Of a stretch of DNA of 64,000 nucleotides, positions 42,111 to 51,446 are shown piece by piece. The stretch spans positions 3,100,001 to 3,164,000 of the forward strand of contig NZ_SGWX01000001.1 in NCBI RefSeq assembly GCF_004216535.1, in the 5' to 3' direction. Position 1 is the first letter of the stretch, and the number at the start of each line of letters is the position of its first letter. The translations under genes and the position numbers were made by a program. The stretch is from Xylanimonas ulmi (GTDB lineage Bacteria; Actinomycetota; Actinomycetes; Actinomycetales; Cellulomonadaceae). The notes beneath the pieces were generated by a model. The model was given only the letters and a program-made list of their open reading frames with translations. It searched no databases and was not told the origin of the DNA.

Positions 42111-42479
42111 ATGAGCGGTCCGCACGATGACGTCCTGAGCATCGGCGAGCTGTCGCGGCGGACACGTGCAAGCGTCCGATCCATCCGCCACTACGAGCAG
42201 AGCGGGCTGCTCGACGCCGCGCGCACGAGCACCGGTCACCGCCGCTTCACGGCGGACGACGTGGAGACTGTGCGCCGCATCCGCCTGCTCCTCGACGGCG
42301 GGCTCTCGCTCGCCGTCATCGCCAAGGTCCTGCCCTGCTTCGCCGACGAGGGCGCGACGCTCGACGCCTGCGTCGCCGAATACCTGCGCGACCACCTGCA
42401 CACCGTCCAGGAGCGCATCGCCCACCTCGACCGCCAGCGCGAGAGCATCACTCGACTACAGCAGTTGGTGAGCGCCTGA
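42111..42479 (+). CDS. MerR family transcriptional regulator
   Basis: 122 residues. The N-terminal winged HTH is LSIGELSRRTRASVRSIRHY, then EQSGLLDAARTSTGHRRFTA. A coiled-coil dimerisation helix closes the protein (LHTVQERIAHLDRQRESITR). Only one Cys pair (Cys in LPCFADEG and DACVAEY) is present; a short effector region suggests organic rather than metal sensing. It probably controls itself and the divergent aldo/keto reductase. Confidence 0.92.
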   Translation: MSGPHDDVLSIGELSRRTRASVRSIRHYEQSGLLDAARTSTGHRRFTADDVETVRRIRLLLDGGLSLAVIAKVLPCFADEGATLDACVAEYLRDHLHTVQERIAHLDRQRESITRLQQLVSA

Positions 42480-42488
42480 GGTCTGGCG

Positions 42489-44705
42489 TCAGACCTGGGG
42501 CCCTGAGGCCGCCGCCCGGCGCCACGCGGAGACCACAAAGTACCGGGCGAAGCGCGCGAGGGTCGCAGCCGACGACGCACCGTGCCGCCCGCCGGCCCGC
42601 AGCGAGCCCACCAGCGGCACGAGGCCCGGCAGGGAGATGCGGACCACACCGGCGCCGTGCCAGGGCACGCCGTCCAGGTGGTGGTCGATCGAGACCGGGA
42701 GCGTCATCAGGTCGCGCAGGTGAGGCAACGGGCCGCCCGAGTGGGTCTTGCTGCCCACCAGCTCGCCGTGGCAGCGCTCACCGTCGGTGTAGCGCAGGTC
42801 ATAGCGCATGAACGTGCCGCGCACGTCGGGGAACAGCTCCAGGGTCCCGGTGACCTGCACGCGCGTGGCTCCGAAGGAGGCGACACCGGCAACCGCGGCG
42901 GCGGGGGCGGCGTGGCCCGGCGCCGTACGGACGTCGGGCAGGTCGACGGTGAGCCCGAGCCGCAGCGGCTCGCAGACCGATCCGCCGTCGGGACGGGTCA
43001 TCGTCGCCGCGCCCGCCATGGCCTCGCGGAAGTGCACGGGCCAGGGTGACGGGTCGTAGGAGCCGCCGCGCGCCTGACGCCACTGCTGCACCGCCACCAT
43101 CGCCTCGTCCTCGGGGACCGGTGCGGGCCGCACCCGCGCCCGTTCGGGTGCGACCCAGCCCGGCTCGCCGGTCAGGTCACGCACCGCGGCCTCGACGTGG
43201 CGCTCGGCCAGTGCGGCGATCGTCGCCGACGGGTTGACCCCCGTCGACGCCGGGACGCCCGCGCCGTCGACGACGTACAGGCCCGGGTATCCATGCACGC
43301 GGCCGCGCTCGTCGATGACTCCCGTCGCCGCGTTCGGCCCGATCGGCGCGCCGCCGAGGTTGTGCACGGTCGCCCCGGTCCGCAGCACGCTCCAAGACGG
43401 CAAATACCGCACCCGGCCGCCGAGCTGGCGCGCCGTCTGCCTGGCCGCCCGCATCTCGGCCCGGTACAGCCCGCCGTTCGGCTTGTTGCGCCAGGCGACC
43501 CGCGCCTCGCCCTGATGGTCCAGCGTGAGCACGCCGTCGGAGGTGTCCCGCCCCATCATCAGCAAGGCCATCGTCTCGTCCCTGCGCCCCGAGCGCCGCC
43601 GACGGCGCGGCCGCGGTGGCCGCCGCGCCCGCGAACCCGCACGTCCGCGCAGCGGGTTCAGCGACCGCACCAGACCGGCGATCTGGGCCGGATAGGCGCC
43701 GTCCTGCACCTGGAACCAGACCTTCTCGTCGCCGATATGGCAGTCGACCACCGTCGTCGTCGTGATGGTCGGGCCACGCCCGGGCTGCAGCTCGGTGCGC
43801 GGACGCGAGACGAACGCGAGGAAGTCGCCGTTGCCGGAGAACCCGCGCCCGAGCGTCGGCGACAGGTCAGGAAGGGTGCGATGCACGTCGCGGTTGCGCA
43901 GCAGCAGCTCGGTCGTGGCCACCGCTCCCGCGGCCAGGAAGACGGCGCGGCCGATCACCGAGGCCTGCGCTCCGCTCGCATGGTCGACGAAGTGGACACG
44001 GTAGCCGTCCGCCTCGGGCTCGATCCGGTCGACCTCGCACCCGGTCAGCGGCGTCGCACCGTGACGTTCGGCGACCACCAGGTAGTTGCGGTCGAGGCTG
44101 TTCTTGGCGCCCTCATTGCAGCCGAACATGCACTCTCCGACGAACGTGCACGCGGGCCCCTGTGGCGCCGGCGCGCCTGCGTCCGCACCCTCGGCCTGGT
44201 CGGCGAACGTGACCGCCAGGAGGGGCCGGAGCGTGCCGGCCGGGCGGTGCAGGCGCGCGGCGGCGTCCTCCATCGCCGTCGTACGGGCGGGGACGTCACC
44301 GGTGAGCGGGTCGACGCCGACGGGCCGCACACCGAGCATGTGGGCGGCCAGGTTGTAGTACGGGTCGAGCGACGCGCGGTCGAACCCGTCCGGCCATGAC
44401 TCGAAGACCTCATGCGGGGGGCGGGTGAACACGTTCGCGTACACCAGCGACCCGCCACCCCAGCCGGCCGCCTGGACGCCGATCATCGTGTCGAGCCACC
44501 GCACGTCATACAGACCACGGTCCTTCGCCCACAGCCAGCCACGGTCCAGGCTCGTGTCGTCCCGCGGGAAGTCGCCCGGCGACCACCGCCGGCCGCGCTC
44601 GAGAACCGCCACGCTCTGGCCGGCCTGAGCCAGCCTCGCGGCCGCCACCGCGCCACCGAACCCGCTCCCCACCACGACCGCGTCGAACCGCTCAGGATGT
44701 GCCAC
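42489..44705 (-). CDS. GMC-type FAD oxidoreductase (cholesterol oxidase-like)
   Basis: 738 residues from GTG 44705, chosen because GGGGAGGA lies six bases upstream. The FAD-binding motif FDAVVVGSGFGGAVAAARL is at the N-terminus; GWGGGSLVYANVF near residue 85 and FGCNEGAKNSLDRNYL near residue 205 resemble the cholesterol oxidase branch. The C-terminal GMC signature (VVDGAGVPASTGVNPSATIA) precedes an extra domain of about 200 residues. A very Arg-rich linker near residue 365 is odd. The substrate may be a sterol or another alcohol. It converges on the MerR gene. Confidence 0.87.
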   Translation of the reverse strand: MAHPERFDAVVVGSGFGGAVAAARLAQAGQSVAVLERGRRWSPGDFPRDDTSLDRGWLWAKDRGLYDVRWLDTMIGVQAAGWGGGSLVYANVFTRPPHEVFESWPDGFDRASLDPYYNLAAHMLGVRPVGVDPLTGDVPARTTAMEDAAARLHRPAGTLRPLLAVTFADQAEGADAGAPAPQGPACTFVGECMFGCNEGAKNSLDRNYLVVAERHGATPLTGCEVDRIEPEADGYRVHFVDHASGAQASVIGRAVFLAAGAVATTELLLRNRDVHRTLPDLSPTLGRGFSGNGDFLAFVSRPRTELQPGRGPTITTTTVVDCHIGDEKVWFQVQDGAYPAQIAGLVRSLNPLRGRAGSRARRPPRPRRRRRSGRRDETMALLMMGRDTSDGVLTLDHQGEARVAWRNKPNGGLYRAEMRAARQTARQLGGRVRYLPSWSVLRTGATVHNLGGAPIGPNAATGVIDERGRVHGYPGLYVVDGAGVPASTGVNPSATIAALAERHVEAAVRDLTGEPGWVAPERARVRPAPVPEDEAMVAVQQWRQARGGSYDPSPWPVHFREAMAGAATMTRPDGGSVCEPLRLGLTVDLPDVRTAPGHAAPAAAVAGVASFGATRVQVTGTLELFPDVRGTFMRYDLRYTDGERCHGELVGSKTHSGGPLPHLRDLMTLPVSIDHHLDGVPWHGAGVVRISLPGLVPLVGSLRAGGRHGASSAATLARFARYFVVSAWRRAAASGPQV

Positions 44706-44818
44706 GGTGTTCCTCCCCAGGTGGTGAAAGCGCACGTCAAGCGGAACCGTAAGTCACCGCGGCCTCACACCCCGCCGCGCCGCGCACCCACCACCCGGCA
44801 CACCCGGCCGAACGGTCT

Positions 44819-44890
44819 CCAACTGTCGACGTGCAGTGCAAGGTGCGCGGACACGCCGCCCTGCTCTTCTCAATCCTCATTCTGGGCGTG
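44819..44890. repeat. Dispersed repeat, copy A
   Basis: CAACTGTCGACGTGCAGTGC followed by GACACGCCG and TTCTCAATCC aligns with the copy at 56264-56321 over about 70 bases (roughly three-quarters identical by eye). It ends next to the stop of the 168-residue gene at 44894. Confidence 0.65.
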
Positions 44891-44893
44891 TCG

Positions 44894-45400
44894 TCAGCCG
44901 CGCGGCGCGAGCAGTGCCTGCCGAAGCTCCTCCGCGATGGCGATCGTCTCGGCGACACGGGCCCTTGCGAACCCGTCGAGGTCCTCGCTGCCCGCCGGCA
45001 GAAGGCTGAGCGCCTTCCAGATCCATTCGTTGTCACCCGGCTTCATGCCATGGCGGAGCCGGAGAGGTGTCGTCACTTCCTGGACGTGTCCACGGCGGGC
45101 ATCCTTCTTGCCGTCCAGGGCAGTGATCGCGATGACCACTCCAACCTCGAGCCCCTCCGTCGCCAGCCACGACAGGCCCGCTCCCACGCGGGCGTACTCC
45201 GCCGACACCGGAAGGAACAGGTGCGTCCGTCTCCAGTCGGTACGCAGTTCGTGGGAGATCGCCATGTCGGAGAAGGCGTCGTCGATGGCGGCGCGCAGAG
45301 CGGCGTCGAACTCACGGTTCGCCTCCGTGCGTAGGGCAGCCCACTCCTCGATCTGCGCGCGGTGGCGAAGGTAGAAGCTGAGTTTGGCATTGTCGGTCAC
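44894..45400 (-). CDS. Protein of unknown function paired with PD-(D/E)XK nuclease
   Basis: 168 residues from GTG 45400, whose first bases overlap the nuclease stop (GTGA). The N-terminus (KLSFYLRHRAQIEEWAALRT) reads like a helical module often attached to PD-(D/E)XK proteins; the middle has a beta-rich part (LSWLATEGLEVGVVIAITAL) and a lysine/arginine-rich loop. I do not recognise a catalytic motif. The overlapping start suggests it acts together with the nuclease as a two-gene unit. Confidence 0.7.
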   Translation of the reverse strand: MTDNAKLSFYLRHRAQIEEWAALRTEANREFDAALRAAIDDAFSDMAISHELRTDWRRTHLFLPVSAEYARVGAGLSWLATEGLEVGVVIAITALDGKKDARRGHVQEVTTPLRLRHGMKPGDNEWIWKALSLLPAGSEDLDGFARARVAETIAIAEELRQALLAPRG

Positions 45401-45924
45401 GCGGGACGTCCTCCGTACTCCTCGATGGTCTCCAGGTAGTCCCGAACTCCCGGGTGCGGGTTCGTCCGCCCGACGGCGGCACTCAGCAGCGAGGAGACGG
45501 ACTGCCAGGTCAGCAGCCGCCACTCGTCGTCCGGCCGCGCAGTCGTCGGAGCGATACCCGACCGCGTCAGGAAGACCAGCGTCGGGGACTCGTCCTCCCA
45601 CAGCTCGGCGAGCCGCTGGCACTGCTGAGGCTGCTCGGCCGCCCAGACCTTCGCCTCCAACACGACGCAGATGCCCGCGAGCGGCACGCGAACCACGATG
45701 TCCGCCCGCGTCGGATACGGCGCGACGTCGTCGACGCGGCCGTCGATCCGGTACTCCTCGGTGACGATGGTCGCCGAGTGCAGCGCCCGCTGGTCGACGT
45801 CCGTGACACCCACCTGTGTGAGGAAGGCGCTTAGGAGGGTCGAACCGAGTCCGTGCCACCCGTCCGGGGTGAGCAGCCACGCCAGACCGGCGCACAGGTG
45901 CACCTCGCTGTGGTGCAGGCGCAT
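45397..45924 (-). CDS. PD-(D/E)XK nuclease superfamily protein
   Basis: 175 residues from ATG 45924. The core nuclease motif is split as ADIVV (acidic Asp) and VVLEAKVWAAEQPQQCQRL (E-x-K followed by Gln), the arrangement of the PDDEXK_4-like family. The downstream part may contain the last strands (PTLVFLTRSG). It is first gene of a two-gene cassette. Its start abuts the surviving 3' part of an alpha/beta hydrolase on the opposite strand, so the cassette is probably an insertion. A role in defence or DNA repair is possible but not shown. Confidence 0.75.
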   Translation of the reverse strand: MRLHHSEVHLCAGLAWLLTPDGWHGLGSTLLSAFLTQVGVTDVDQRALHSATIVTEEYRIDGRVDDVAPYPTRADIVVRVPLAGICVVLEAKVWAAEQPQQCQRLAELWEDESPTLVFLTRSGIAPTTARPDDEWRLLTWQSVSSLLSAAVGRTNPHPGVRDYLETIEEYGGRPA

Positions 45925-45942
45925 CGCCCGCAGAAGCGTCCG

Positions 45943-46221
45943 ACCGCCAGGCTCGCACGCGAACGCGAGCTGGCCCCGGTGCTGGACGCCATCACCGTAC
46001 CGACCCGGTTCGTGGTCGCGTCGGGCACGTCGCTGGGCAGCAAGGGCGACGAGCAGGACCGCATCCGGGCCAGCCTCGACGCGGTCGTGGCCCGCAACCC
46101 CAACCTGGCGATCAGCGCGAAGGTCGCCAGCAACCACGACCACATCCTGCGCAAGGACTTCACGGCCGTCGCCGACGCCGTGCGCGATGTGGCGCGCCTG
46201 CACACCACGGCGGAGCGGTGA
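45943..46221 (+). pseudogene. 3' remnant of an alpha/beta hydrolase
   Basis: The frame contains AITVPTRFVVASGTSLGSKG and ISAKVASNHDHILRKDF, the cap and catalytic-His end of an alpha/beta hydrolase, and ends at TGA 46219-46221. Everything upstream, including the nucleophile elbow, is missing, and the frame runs into the antisense of the nuclease start. The gene was truncated at about 45930. Confidence 0.75.
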
Positions 46222-46228
46222 CCGCAGG

Positions 46229-46854
46229 ATGCCGACGATCGCGGTGCTCTCCGACGTCCACGGCAACACTCCGGCGCTGCGCGCCGTGCTCGCAGAGATC
46301 GACCGGGAGCGAGCGGACCTCGTCGTCAACCTCGGTGACATCGTCTCGGGCGGCATTGACCCGCGCGGCACCGCGGCCCTGCTGCGCCAGCGGCCCGACG
46401 TCGTGAACATCGCCGGCAACCACGAGCGGCAGGTGCTCACCGGACGCGTGGACCAGATGGGCGCCTCCGACCGGCACGCCTACGAGGCGCTCGACGAGGC
46501 CGCCCTGGACTGGTTGTCACGGCTGCCCGCCCGCACCGAGCCCCGTCCGGGCGTGCTCGCGTTCCACGGCAGCCCGGACGACGACCTGTGCTACCTGCTG
46601 CACACCGTCGACCCGGACGTCGCCGGCGGACTGCGCGAGGCGTCCGACGCCGAGGTCTCGGCTCGCCTCGGCGAGCACGCCGGCCGGTATGCGGTGTACC
46701 TGTGCGGGCACACCCACCTGCAACGCTCCCGCCGGCTGCCCGACGGAACCCTGGTCGTCAACCCGGGCAGCGTCGGGTGCCGGCGTACGAGGACGACCTC
46801 CCTGTGCCGCACCGCGTCGAAGCCGGCTCCCCCCGCTGCGCACCGGCCGGGTAG
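46229..46854 (+). pseudogene. Metallophosphoesterase, frameshifted and shortened
   Basis: From ATG 46229 the calcineurin-like motifs are intact: IAVLSDVHGNTPAL, VVNLGDIVSGG, VNIAGNHERQV, LCGHTHLQ and VVNPGSVGC. At about 46780 one base seems lost (TGCCGG for TGCCCGG); restoring it gives PAYEDDLPVPHRVEAGSP, as in relatives, then a premature TAG at 46852-46854. The last 40 or so residues of relatives are absent. Read literally, the frame continues through unrelated sequence. Confidence 0.75.
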
Positions 46855-46904
46855 GCAGCCCTTGACCGCTCGGCGCGCTGAGGGCCTTCGGGATCTGGAC
46901 ACCA

Positions 46905-46996
46905 GCCCAACCACGGAACTGACGGGAAGAAGGCCGAGGCCGCGTTCACGATCTCGTTCGCACGGCGCAGCTCGGCGTTCTCCCGCCGCAGCCGCC
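46905..46996 (-). mobile_element. Fragment of IS3-family transposase OrfA
   Basis: The minus strand encodes RRLRRENAELRRANEIVNAA followed by SAFF, the leucine-zipper C-terminus typical of IS3-type OrfA. Nothing else of the element is present; it abuts the stop of the next gene. Confidence 0.65.
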
Positions 46997-48388
46997 TCAA
47001 CGGTCGAGCCAGCGCAGCAGCGAGTAGAGCAGCAGCGTCGAGCCGGGCATGAAGTTGTTGCCGTGGTGGTAGGTCGGGTCCATGGTCGAGGCGATGATCC
47101 GGCCCGGCGTCGAGGTGCGGTCCTCGTAGAGCATCATCCCGGCGTCGTGCGGGAAGCCGTCGGGTCCGGGCTCCTCGGCGACGACCAGCGGCGTCACCTC
47201 GTGCGCGGTGCGCAGCATCCCGTGGAAGTGCCACACCACGGACTTGGTGGACAGGTACTCCCACACCTCGTGCTCCTCTGAGCGGGTGCGGATTCCCGGA
47301 TCCTCGGCCTCCCGCCACCACCAGAAGTTCGTGGGCCGGAACTCCCACTCCACGCCCGGTATCCAGGTGTGCGCCCCCGACTCGCCGAGCACCACGAGCG
47401 TGCCGCCGCGCTCGGCCACGGCCAGCAGCTCGGCGGCGTGCGAGCGCAGCAGCTCGGCGTGCAGGCGGTCGGCGACGATGACGACGTCGTGCTGGTCCAG
47501 GTCCCCGGGCTGGAGATCGAGGAGGTGGTAGGGCTGCACGCCGTGCACGGCGAGCGTGCGGTCGCGCAGCGTCGCCAGGTGGAAGTGGGACCCGCCGTGC
47601 ACGAGCGCCGGACGGCGGCCGCGGGCGGCCGTCGTGGTGCGGCCCGCCGGGTCCCTCCGCTCTGCCTTGGCGGCCGCACTGGCAAGGGCACGCGCCGCCG
47701 CGACGTCGGCGTCCGACACCGTGGCCCGGGCCGCGCCGTCGGCGCCCTCGGCCAGCCATGCGAGCAGCTGGGGGAACAGGCGGGCGCCGGTGTCGCCGTC
47801 GTGCCGGAACGCCGGGAAGTCGAGGCCGCCGTGCACGAGCACCTGGCCGGCGCCGAGCGGGTAGGCGTAGTCGACGGGCAGGCGGTGCGGCCCGATCCGG
47901 GCGATCACGCTCGCAGCCTCGGGCAGCCGGTCGCTGTATCCGCGTGCGTAGAAACCGGTGACGCCGCGCCGCTGCGACACGTCGGCGCCGTCGACGCCCT
48001 CCCACACCGGGTGCGGGTCGCCGGGCGTGATCTCCAGGTCGTCGGGGCCTGTGTAGTCGAGCCGGTGCCAGCGGCCCAGGCCGGGCAGGAAGTCGGTCAC
48101 GGGATGGCCCATGACGGCGACGCGGCCACCGCGCGCGACGAGGTCGGTGAGCAGGCCGGCATGCCGGGCCAGGAACACCTGGTCGGTGTTGCCGTTGATC
48201 ACCAGGCCGCGCACGGACGACAGATCGAGCGCAGGCAGGTCGTACACGTCGACAGTGCGCACCCCCGAGGTGTCGTTCTCGAGCTTGGTGCCGGTCATGC
48301 CGGTGTACGAGCCCTGCGTGACGTGCAGGACGGCGGCGGGCGCGGCCTCGTGGGTCGCGGCTCCTGGCGCTTCGGCGACGGTGGTCAT
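46997..48388 (-). CDS. Siderophore-operon protein of unknown function with two amidotransferase-like halves
   Basis: 463 residues from ATG 48388, which overlaps the ATPase stop (ATGA). Two similar halves have alternating strand/helix patterns: SVRGLVINGNTDQVFLARHA with GGRVAVMGHP, then HDVVIVADRLHAELLRSHAA with GGTLVVLGESGAHTW. This resembles ThuA/class I amidotransferase-like folds without a Cys nucleophile. No signal peptide is visible. It is last gene of an iron-uptake operon, so release or processing of the ferric chelate in the cytoplasm is a reasonable guess. I do not recognise the family. Confidence 0.7.
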   Translation of the reverse strand: MTTVAEAPGAATHEAAPAAVLHVTQGSYTGMTGTKLENDTSGVRTVDVYDLPALDLSSVRGLVINGNTDQVFLARHAGLLTDLVARGGRVAVMGHPVTDFLPGLGRWHRLDYTGPDDLEITPGDPHPVWEGVDGADVSQRRGVTGFYARGYSDRLPEAASVIARIGPHRLPVDYAYPLGAGQVLVHGGLDFPAFRHDGDTGARLFPQLLAWLAEGADGAARATVSDADVAAARALASAAAKAERRDPAGRTTTAARGRRPALVHGGSHFHLATLRDRTLAVHGVQPYHLLDLQPGDLDQHDVVIVADRLHAELLRSHAAELLAVAERGGTLVVLGESGAHTWIPGVEWEFRPTNFWWWREAEDPGIRTRSEEHEVWEYLSTKSVVWHFHGMLRTAHEVTPLVVAEEPGPDGFPHDAGMMLYEDRTSTPGRIIASTMDPTYHHGNNFMPGSTLLLYSLLRWLDR

Positions 48389-49218
48389 GCGGTGGTCTCC
48401 TCCCAGCGCGTGAACAAGACGGTGCGGGGCGTCCCGGCGTCGTCGACGACGGCGCTGCGCACGCCGATGCCGTAGAGCGCGGTCAGGACGTCGTTCGTGA
48501 CGAGGTCGGACACGGGCCCGTGCCGCACGTCGTCGGGGGCCTGCATGACGACGACGTCGCCGCCGAGGTGCAGGACGTGGTCGGGGTGGTGGGTAGTGAG
48601 CAGGACTCCGGTGCCCTCCGCGGCGAGCTGGCGCAGCAGGCCGAGGACGACGGCCTGGTTGCGCAGGTCGAGCGCGGAGACGGGCTCGTCGAGGATTATC
48701 AGGCGGCACTCGGACGTCAGGGCCCGCGCGATGAGCACGAGCTGGCGCTGGCCGCCCGACAGCTCCCCGAACGCGGCGTCGGCGAGGTCGGCCGCCCCGA
48801 CGCGCTCGAGCGCCGCGGTCGCGATCCCTCGGTCGGCCCGTGAGGGGCTGGCGAACGGGGAGACCGCGTGCGCCCGCCCCATGAGGACCATGTCGAAGAC
48901 CGTGTACGCGAACGCACCGGTGCCGGTGGCCTGCGGTACGTAACCGATCCTTCCGGAGCGCTCGACGGTGCCCTCGATCGGCTTCTGCAGACCGGCGATG
49001 CAGCGCAGCAGGGTGGACTTGCCCTGCCCGTTCGGGCCGAGGATCGAGGTGATGCCGCGGGCGGGGACGTCGAGGTCGACACCGCGGAACAGCCAGTCCT
49101 TGCTGCCGTAGCGGTGGCCGAGGCCGCGCAGGCGCAGCGCGGGCTCCTCCGTCGTCGAACCGCTGCTCGCGGTGACCGGTGCCGTCGGCGCCCTGCGGGT
49201 GACCAGAGCCTCAGACAT
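48385..49218 (-). CDS. Iron-siderophore ABC transporter ATP-binding protein (FecE/FepC type)
   Basis: 277 residues from ATG 49218. Walker A is LGPNGQGKSTLLRCIAGLQ near residue 60, the signature ELSGGQRQLVLIARAL and Walker B RLIILDEPVSALD. The SGGQRQ-LVLIARAL form is usual for iron-chelate ATPases. The start lies within the permease end (8-nt overlap) and the stop overlaps the next gene, so translation is tightly coupled. Confidence 0.92.
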   Translation of the reverse strand: MSEALVTRRAPTAPVTASSGSTTEEPALRLRGLGHRYGSKDWLFRGVDLDVPARGITSILGPNGQGKSTLLRCIAGLQKPIEGTVERSGRIGYVPQATGTGAFAYTVFDMVLMGRAHAVSPFASPSRADRGIATAALERVGAADLADAAFGELSGGQRQLVLIARALTSECRLIILDEPVSALDLRNQAVVLGLLRQLAAEGTGVLLTTHHPDHVLHLGGDVVVMQAPDDVRHGPVSDLVTNDVLTALYGIGVRSAVVDDAGTPRTVLFTRWEETTA

Positions 49219-50311
49219 CGCCGAATCCCCTCCGTCGGGACGTGCGCAGCAACCACACGAACACCGGCGCGCCGATGATCGCGGTGAGGATGCCGAGCGG
49301 CAGCTCACCCGGCGTGAGCGTGCGCGAGAGCGTGTCGATGACCGTGAGGTACGCGGCACCGAGCAGGAACGTGGTGGGCATGGACACCCGGTGGTCCGGG
49401 CCGACGATCATGCGCGCGATGTGCGGGACCACGAGGCCGACCCAGCCGATGACGCCCGAGACCGCGACGGCTCCGGCCGTCATGAGGGCCACCATCGCGA
49501 GGAGCAACGCGCGCAGGCGGCCCGGGTCGACGCCGAGGGAACGGGCGTCGTCGTCCCCGAGCGACAGGACGTTGACCCGCCACCGCAGCCCGATGACGAC
49601 CACCGCACCGATGAGCACCGGCACGGCGGCGATCGCGACCTGCGCGTAGCTCGCCGTGGCGAGCGACCCCATCAGCCAGAACGTGATGGACGGGAGGGTG
49701 GTGTACGGGTCGGCGACATAGGTGACCAGCGAGACCAGCGCCCCGAAGAACGCGCTGACCACGGTTCCGCCCAGCACGATCATGAGGATCGCGTTGCCCG
49801 ACCGTGTGCGGCCGATCTGCATGACCAGCCACAGCGCGACGAAGCCGAACAGGAACGCCCCGCCCACCAGCGCCGCCGAGCCGAGGCCCAGCAGGAGGGC
49901 GAGCACGCCGCCGAACGACGCACCTGAGCTGACGCCCAGGATCTGCGGGCTGACCAACGGGTTGCGGAACACCGCCTGCAGCGCCGAGCCGCCCAGCGCG
50001 AGGCCACCCCCCACCAGCATGGACAGCAGCACACGCGGGGCCCGCACCGACAGCACGACCTTGGCCTCCGCCTCGGTCCACGTCTGGGGGACCGCCAGGA
50101 ACGGCACCCGGTCCAGCAGCAGGCGCGCCGCCTCGTTGACCGGCACGGTGTAGCGCCCGACGGCCACCGCCACCAGCGCGACGGCCACCAACGCGACCAC
50201 GAGCAGCGGGACCACGAGCGAGCGCGGGGCGCGGCGGTCGGCGTCGGGCGCCCGTTCGGGCGCCGACACCGACGACGGTTCGACCGTCGCCTCAGGCGAG
50301 AAGGGACGCAT
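49211..50311 (-). CDS. Iron-siderophore ABC transporter permease (FecCD family)
   Basis: 366 residues with about ten helices. Family motifs are RAPRVLLSMLVGGGLALGGS near residue 110, FRNPLVSPQILGVSSGA and the cytoplasmic WVGLVVPHIARMIVGPDHR loop near residue 295. It is the only permease gene in the operon, so it probably forms a homodimer. The N-terminus has a roughly 30-residue cytoplasmic extension. It overlaps the second binding-protein gene by about 20 bases. Confidence 0.93.
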   Translation of the reverse strand: MRPFSPEATVEPSSVSAPERAPDADRRAPRSLVVPLLVVALVAVALVAVAVGRYTVPVNEAARLLLDRVPFLAVPQTWTEAEAKVVLSVRAPRVLLSMLVGGGLALGGSALQAVFRNPLVSPQILGVSSGASFGGVLALLLGLGSAALVGGAFLFGFVALWLVMQIGRTRSGNAILMIVLGGTVVSAFFGALVSLVTYVADPYTTLPSITFWLMGSLATASYAQVAIAAVPVLIGAVVVIGLRWRVNVLSLGDDDARSLGVDPGRLRALLLAMVALMTAGAVAVSGVIGWVGLVVPHIARMIVGPDHRVSMPTTFLLGAAYLTVIDTLSRTLTPGELPLGILTAIIGAPVFVWLLRTSRRRGFGDV

Positions 50312-51446
50312 AGCCCGCGCTCCCGGAGTTCGCCTCGGCGTGCAGGATCTGATCCAGGTCGGCATCGGTGAGGTCGTAGCCGTACTGGTCGGCGAAGACC
50401 TCGCGGGCCTTGGCCCGCAGGTCGTGCTCGGCGCCGTGCAGCACCGTGGACGCCCACTGCCACATGAGGTCAGACTCGGTGCACGGCACGTCCCACGCGT
50501 AGGCACCGATGGGGGCCTTGTAGACGCGCTGGTCGCGCACGGCAGGGAGCGTGCTGAAGCGCTCGTCTGCCAGGAGCTCGGCCGGCGTCGTCGGGTCGTA
50601 GTTCGAGATGACGATGACCTCGGGGTCCCATGCGAGGACCTGCTCGAGCGTGACGGACGCGTTCGAGCCGCTGCCGGCACCCGCCGCGACGTTCTCGCCG
50701 CCGGCCAGGTCGATCCAGTAGTGCATGTAGGAGTCCTCGGCCGCCGAGGTGAGCTGGTCGACGACGTTGTACAGGTAGAGGACGCGCGGCTTGGTCTTGC
50801 TGTCGGCAGCCTTCTGCACGGTCTGGCGCACGTCGGCGAACCGGTCGAGCGTGGCCTGCGCGCGGTCCTTCGCGCCGAGCAGGTCGCCGAGCATCCCGAT
50901 GGTGAACTCCAGCCGCTCTTGCGTGCCGTACTCGCACAGGAGCACCGGCAGCCCGGCCGCGCGGATGGGCTCGATGATGTCGTCGCCCTTGTCGCCCCAC
51001 GTGATCACGACCTGCGGGTCCTGGGCGAGCAGCTCCTCGACGTTGGGCATGAAGTCGTTGCCCGCGATCGTCGGGGTGTCGAGAAAGGCCGGGAAGACCG
51101 TCCTGAGCATGCCTTCCTTCGCGTAGCGCACCGACACCTCGTTGACGCCCACAAGGACGTCGGTGGTGCCGGCCACGCCCGCGACCATCGCCGGCAGCGG
51201 CATGATCGCGGTCGCGAGCCGCTCGACGGGGTTGTCGAAGGTGAGCGTCGTTCCGAAGGCGTCGGTCACCGTGACGGGGCCCGACGTGGCCGCGCCGGAC
51301 TTTGCCGCAGCGGTGCCGCCGTCGTCGGCCGCGCCGGCGGCCGGCTCGCGCGTGGAGCACGCGGCGAGCAGCGCGCCGGCGACGCCGAGGCCGCCGAGCT
51401 GCAAGAGGTTGCGGCGGGACAGGGTTGCGGGGGTCGGCGTCGTCAC
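50292..51446 (-). CDS. Iron-siderophore substrate-binding lipoprotein 1
   Basis: 384 residues from GTG 51446 (overlap GTGA with the preceding gene). Signal: twin-arginine SRRNLLQLGG followed by the lipobox LLAACST, so it is probably exported by Tat and lipidated. The bacterial periplasmic-binding PBP fold type III contains ERLATAIMPLPAMVAGVAGT and AWDPEVIVISNYDP. It is a close paralogue of the next gene. It captures a ferric chelate outside the membrane. Confidence 0.92.
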   Translation of the reverse strand: MTTPTPATLSRRNLLQLGGLGVAGALLAACSTREPAAGAADDGGTAAAKSGAATSGPVTVTDAFGTTLTFDNPVERLATAIMPLPAMVAGVAGTTDVLVGVNEVSVRYAKEGMLRTVFPAFLDTPTIAGNDFMPNVEELLAQDPQVVITWGDKGDDIIEPIRAAGLPVLLCEYGTQERLEFTIGMLGDLLGAKDRAQATLDRFADVRQTVQKAADSKTKPRVLYLYNVVDQLTSAAEDSYMHYWIDLAGGENVAAGAGSGSNASVTLEQVLAWDPEVIVISNYDPTTPAELLADERFSTLPAVRDQRVYKAPIGAYAWDVPCTESDLMWQWASTVLHGAEHDLRAKAREVFADQYGYDLTDADLDQILHAEANSGSAGYASLLA

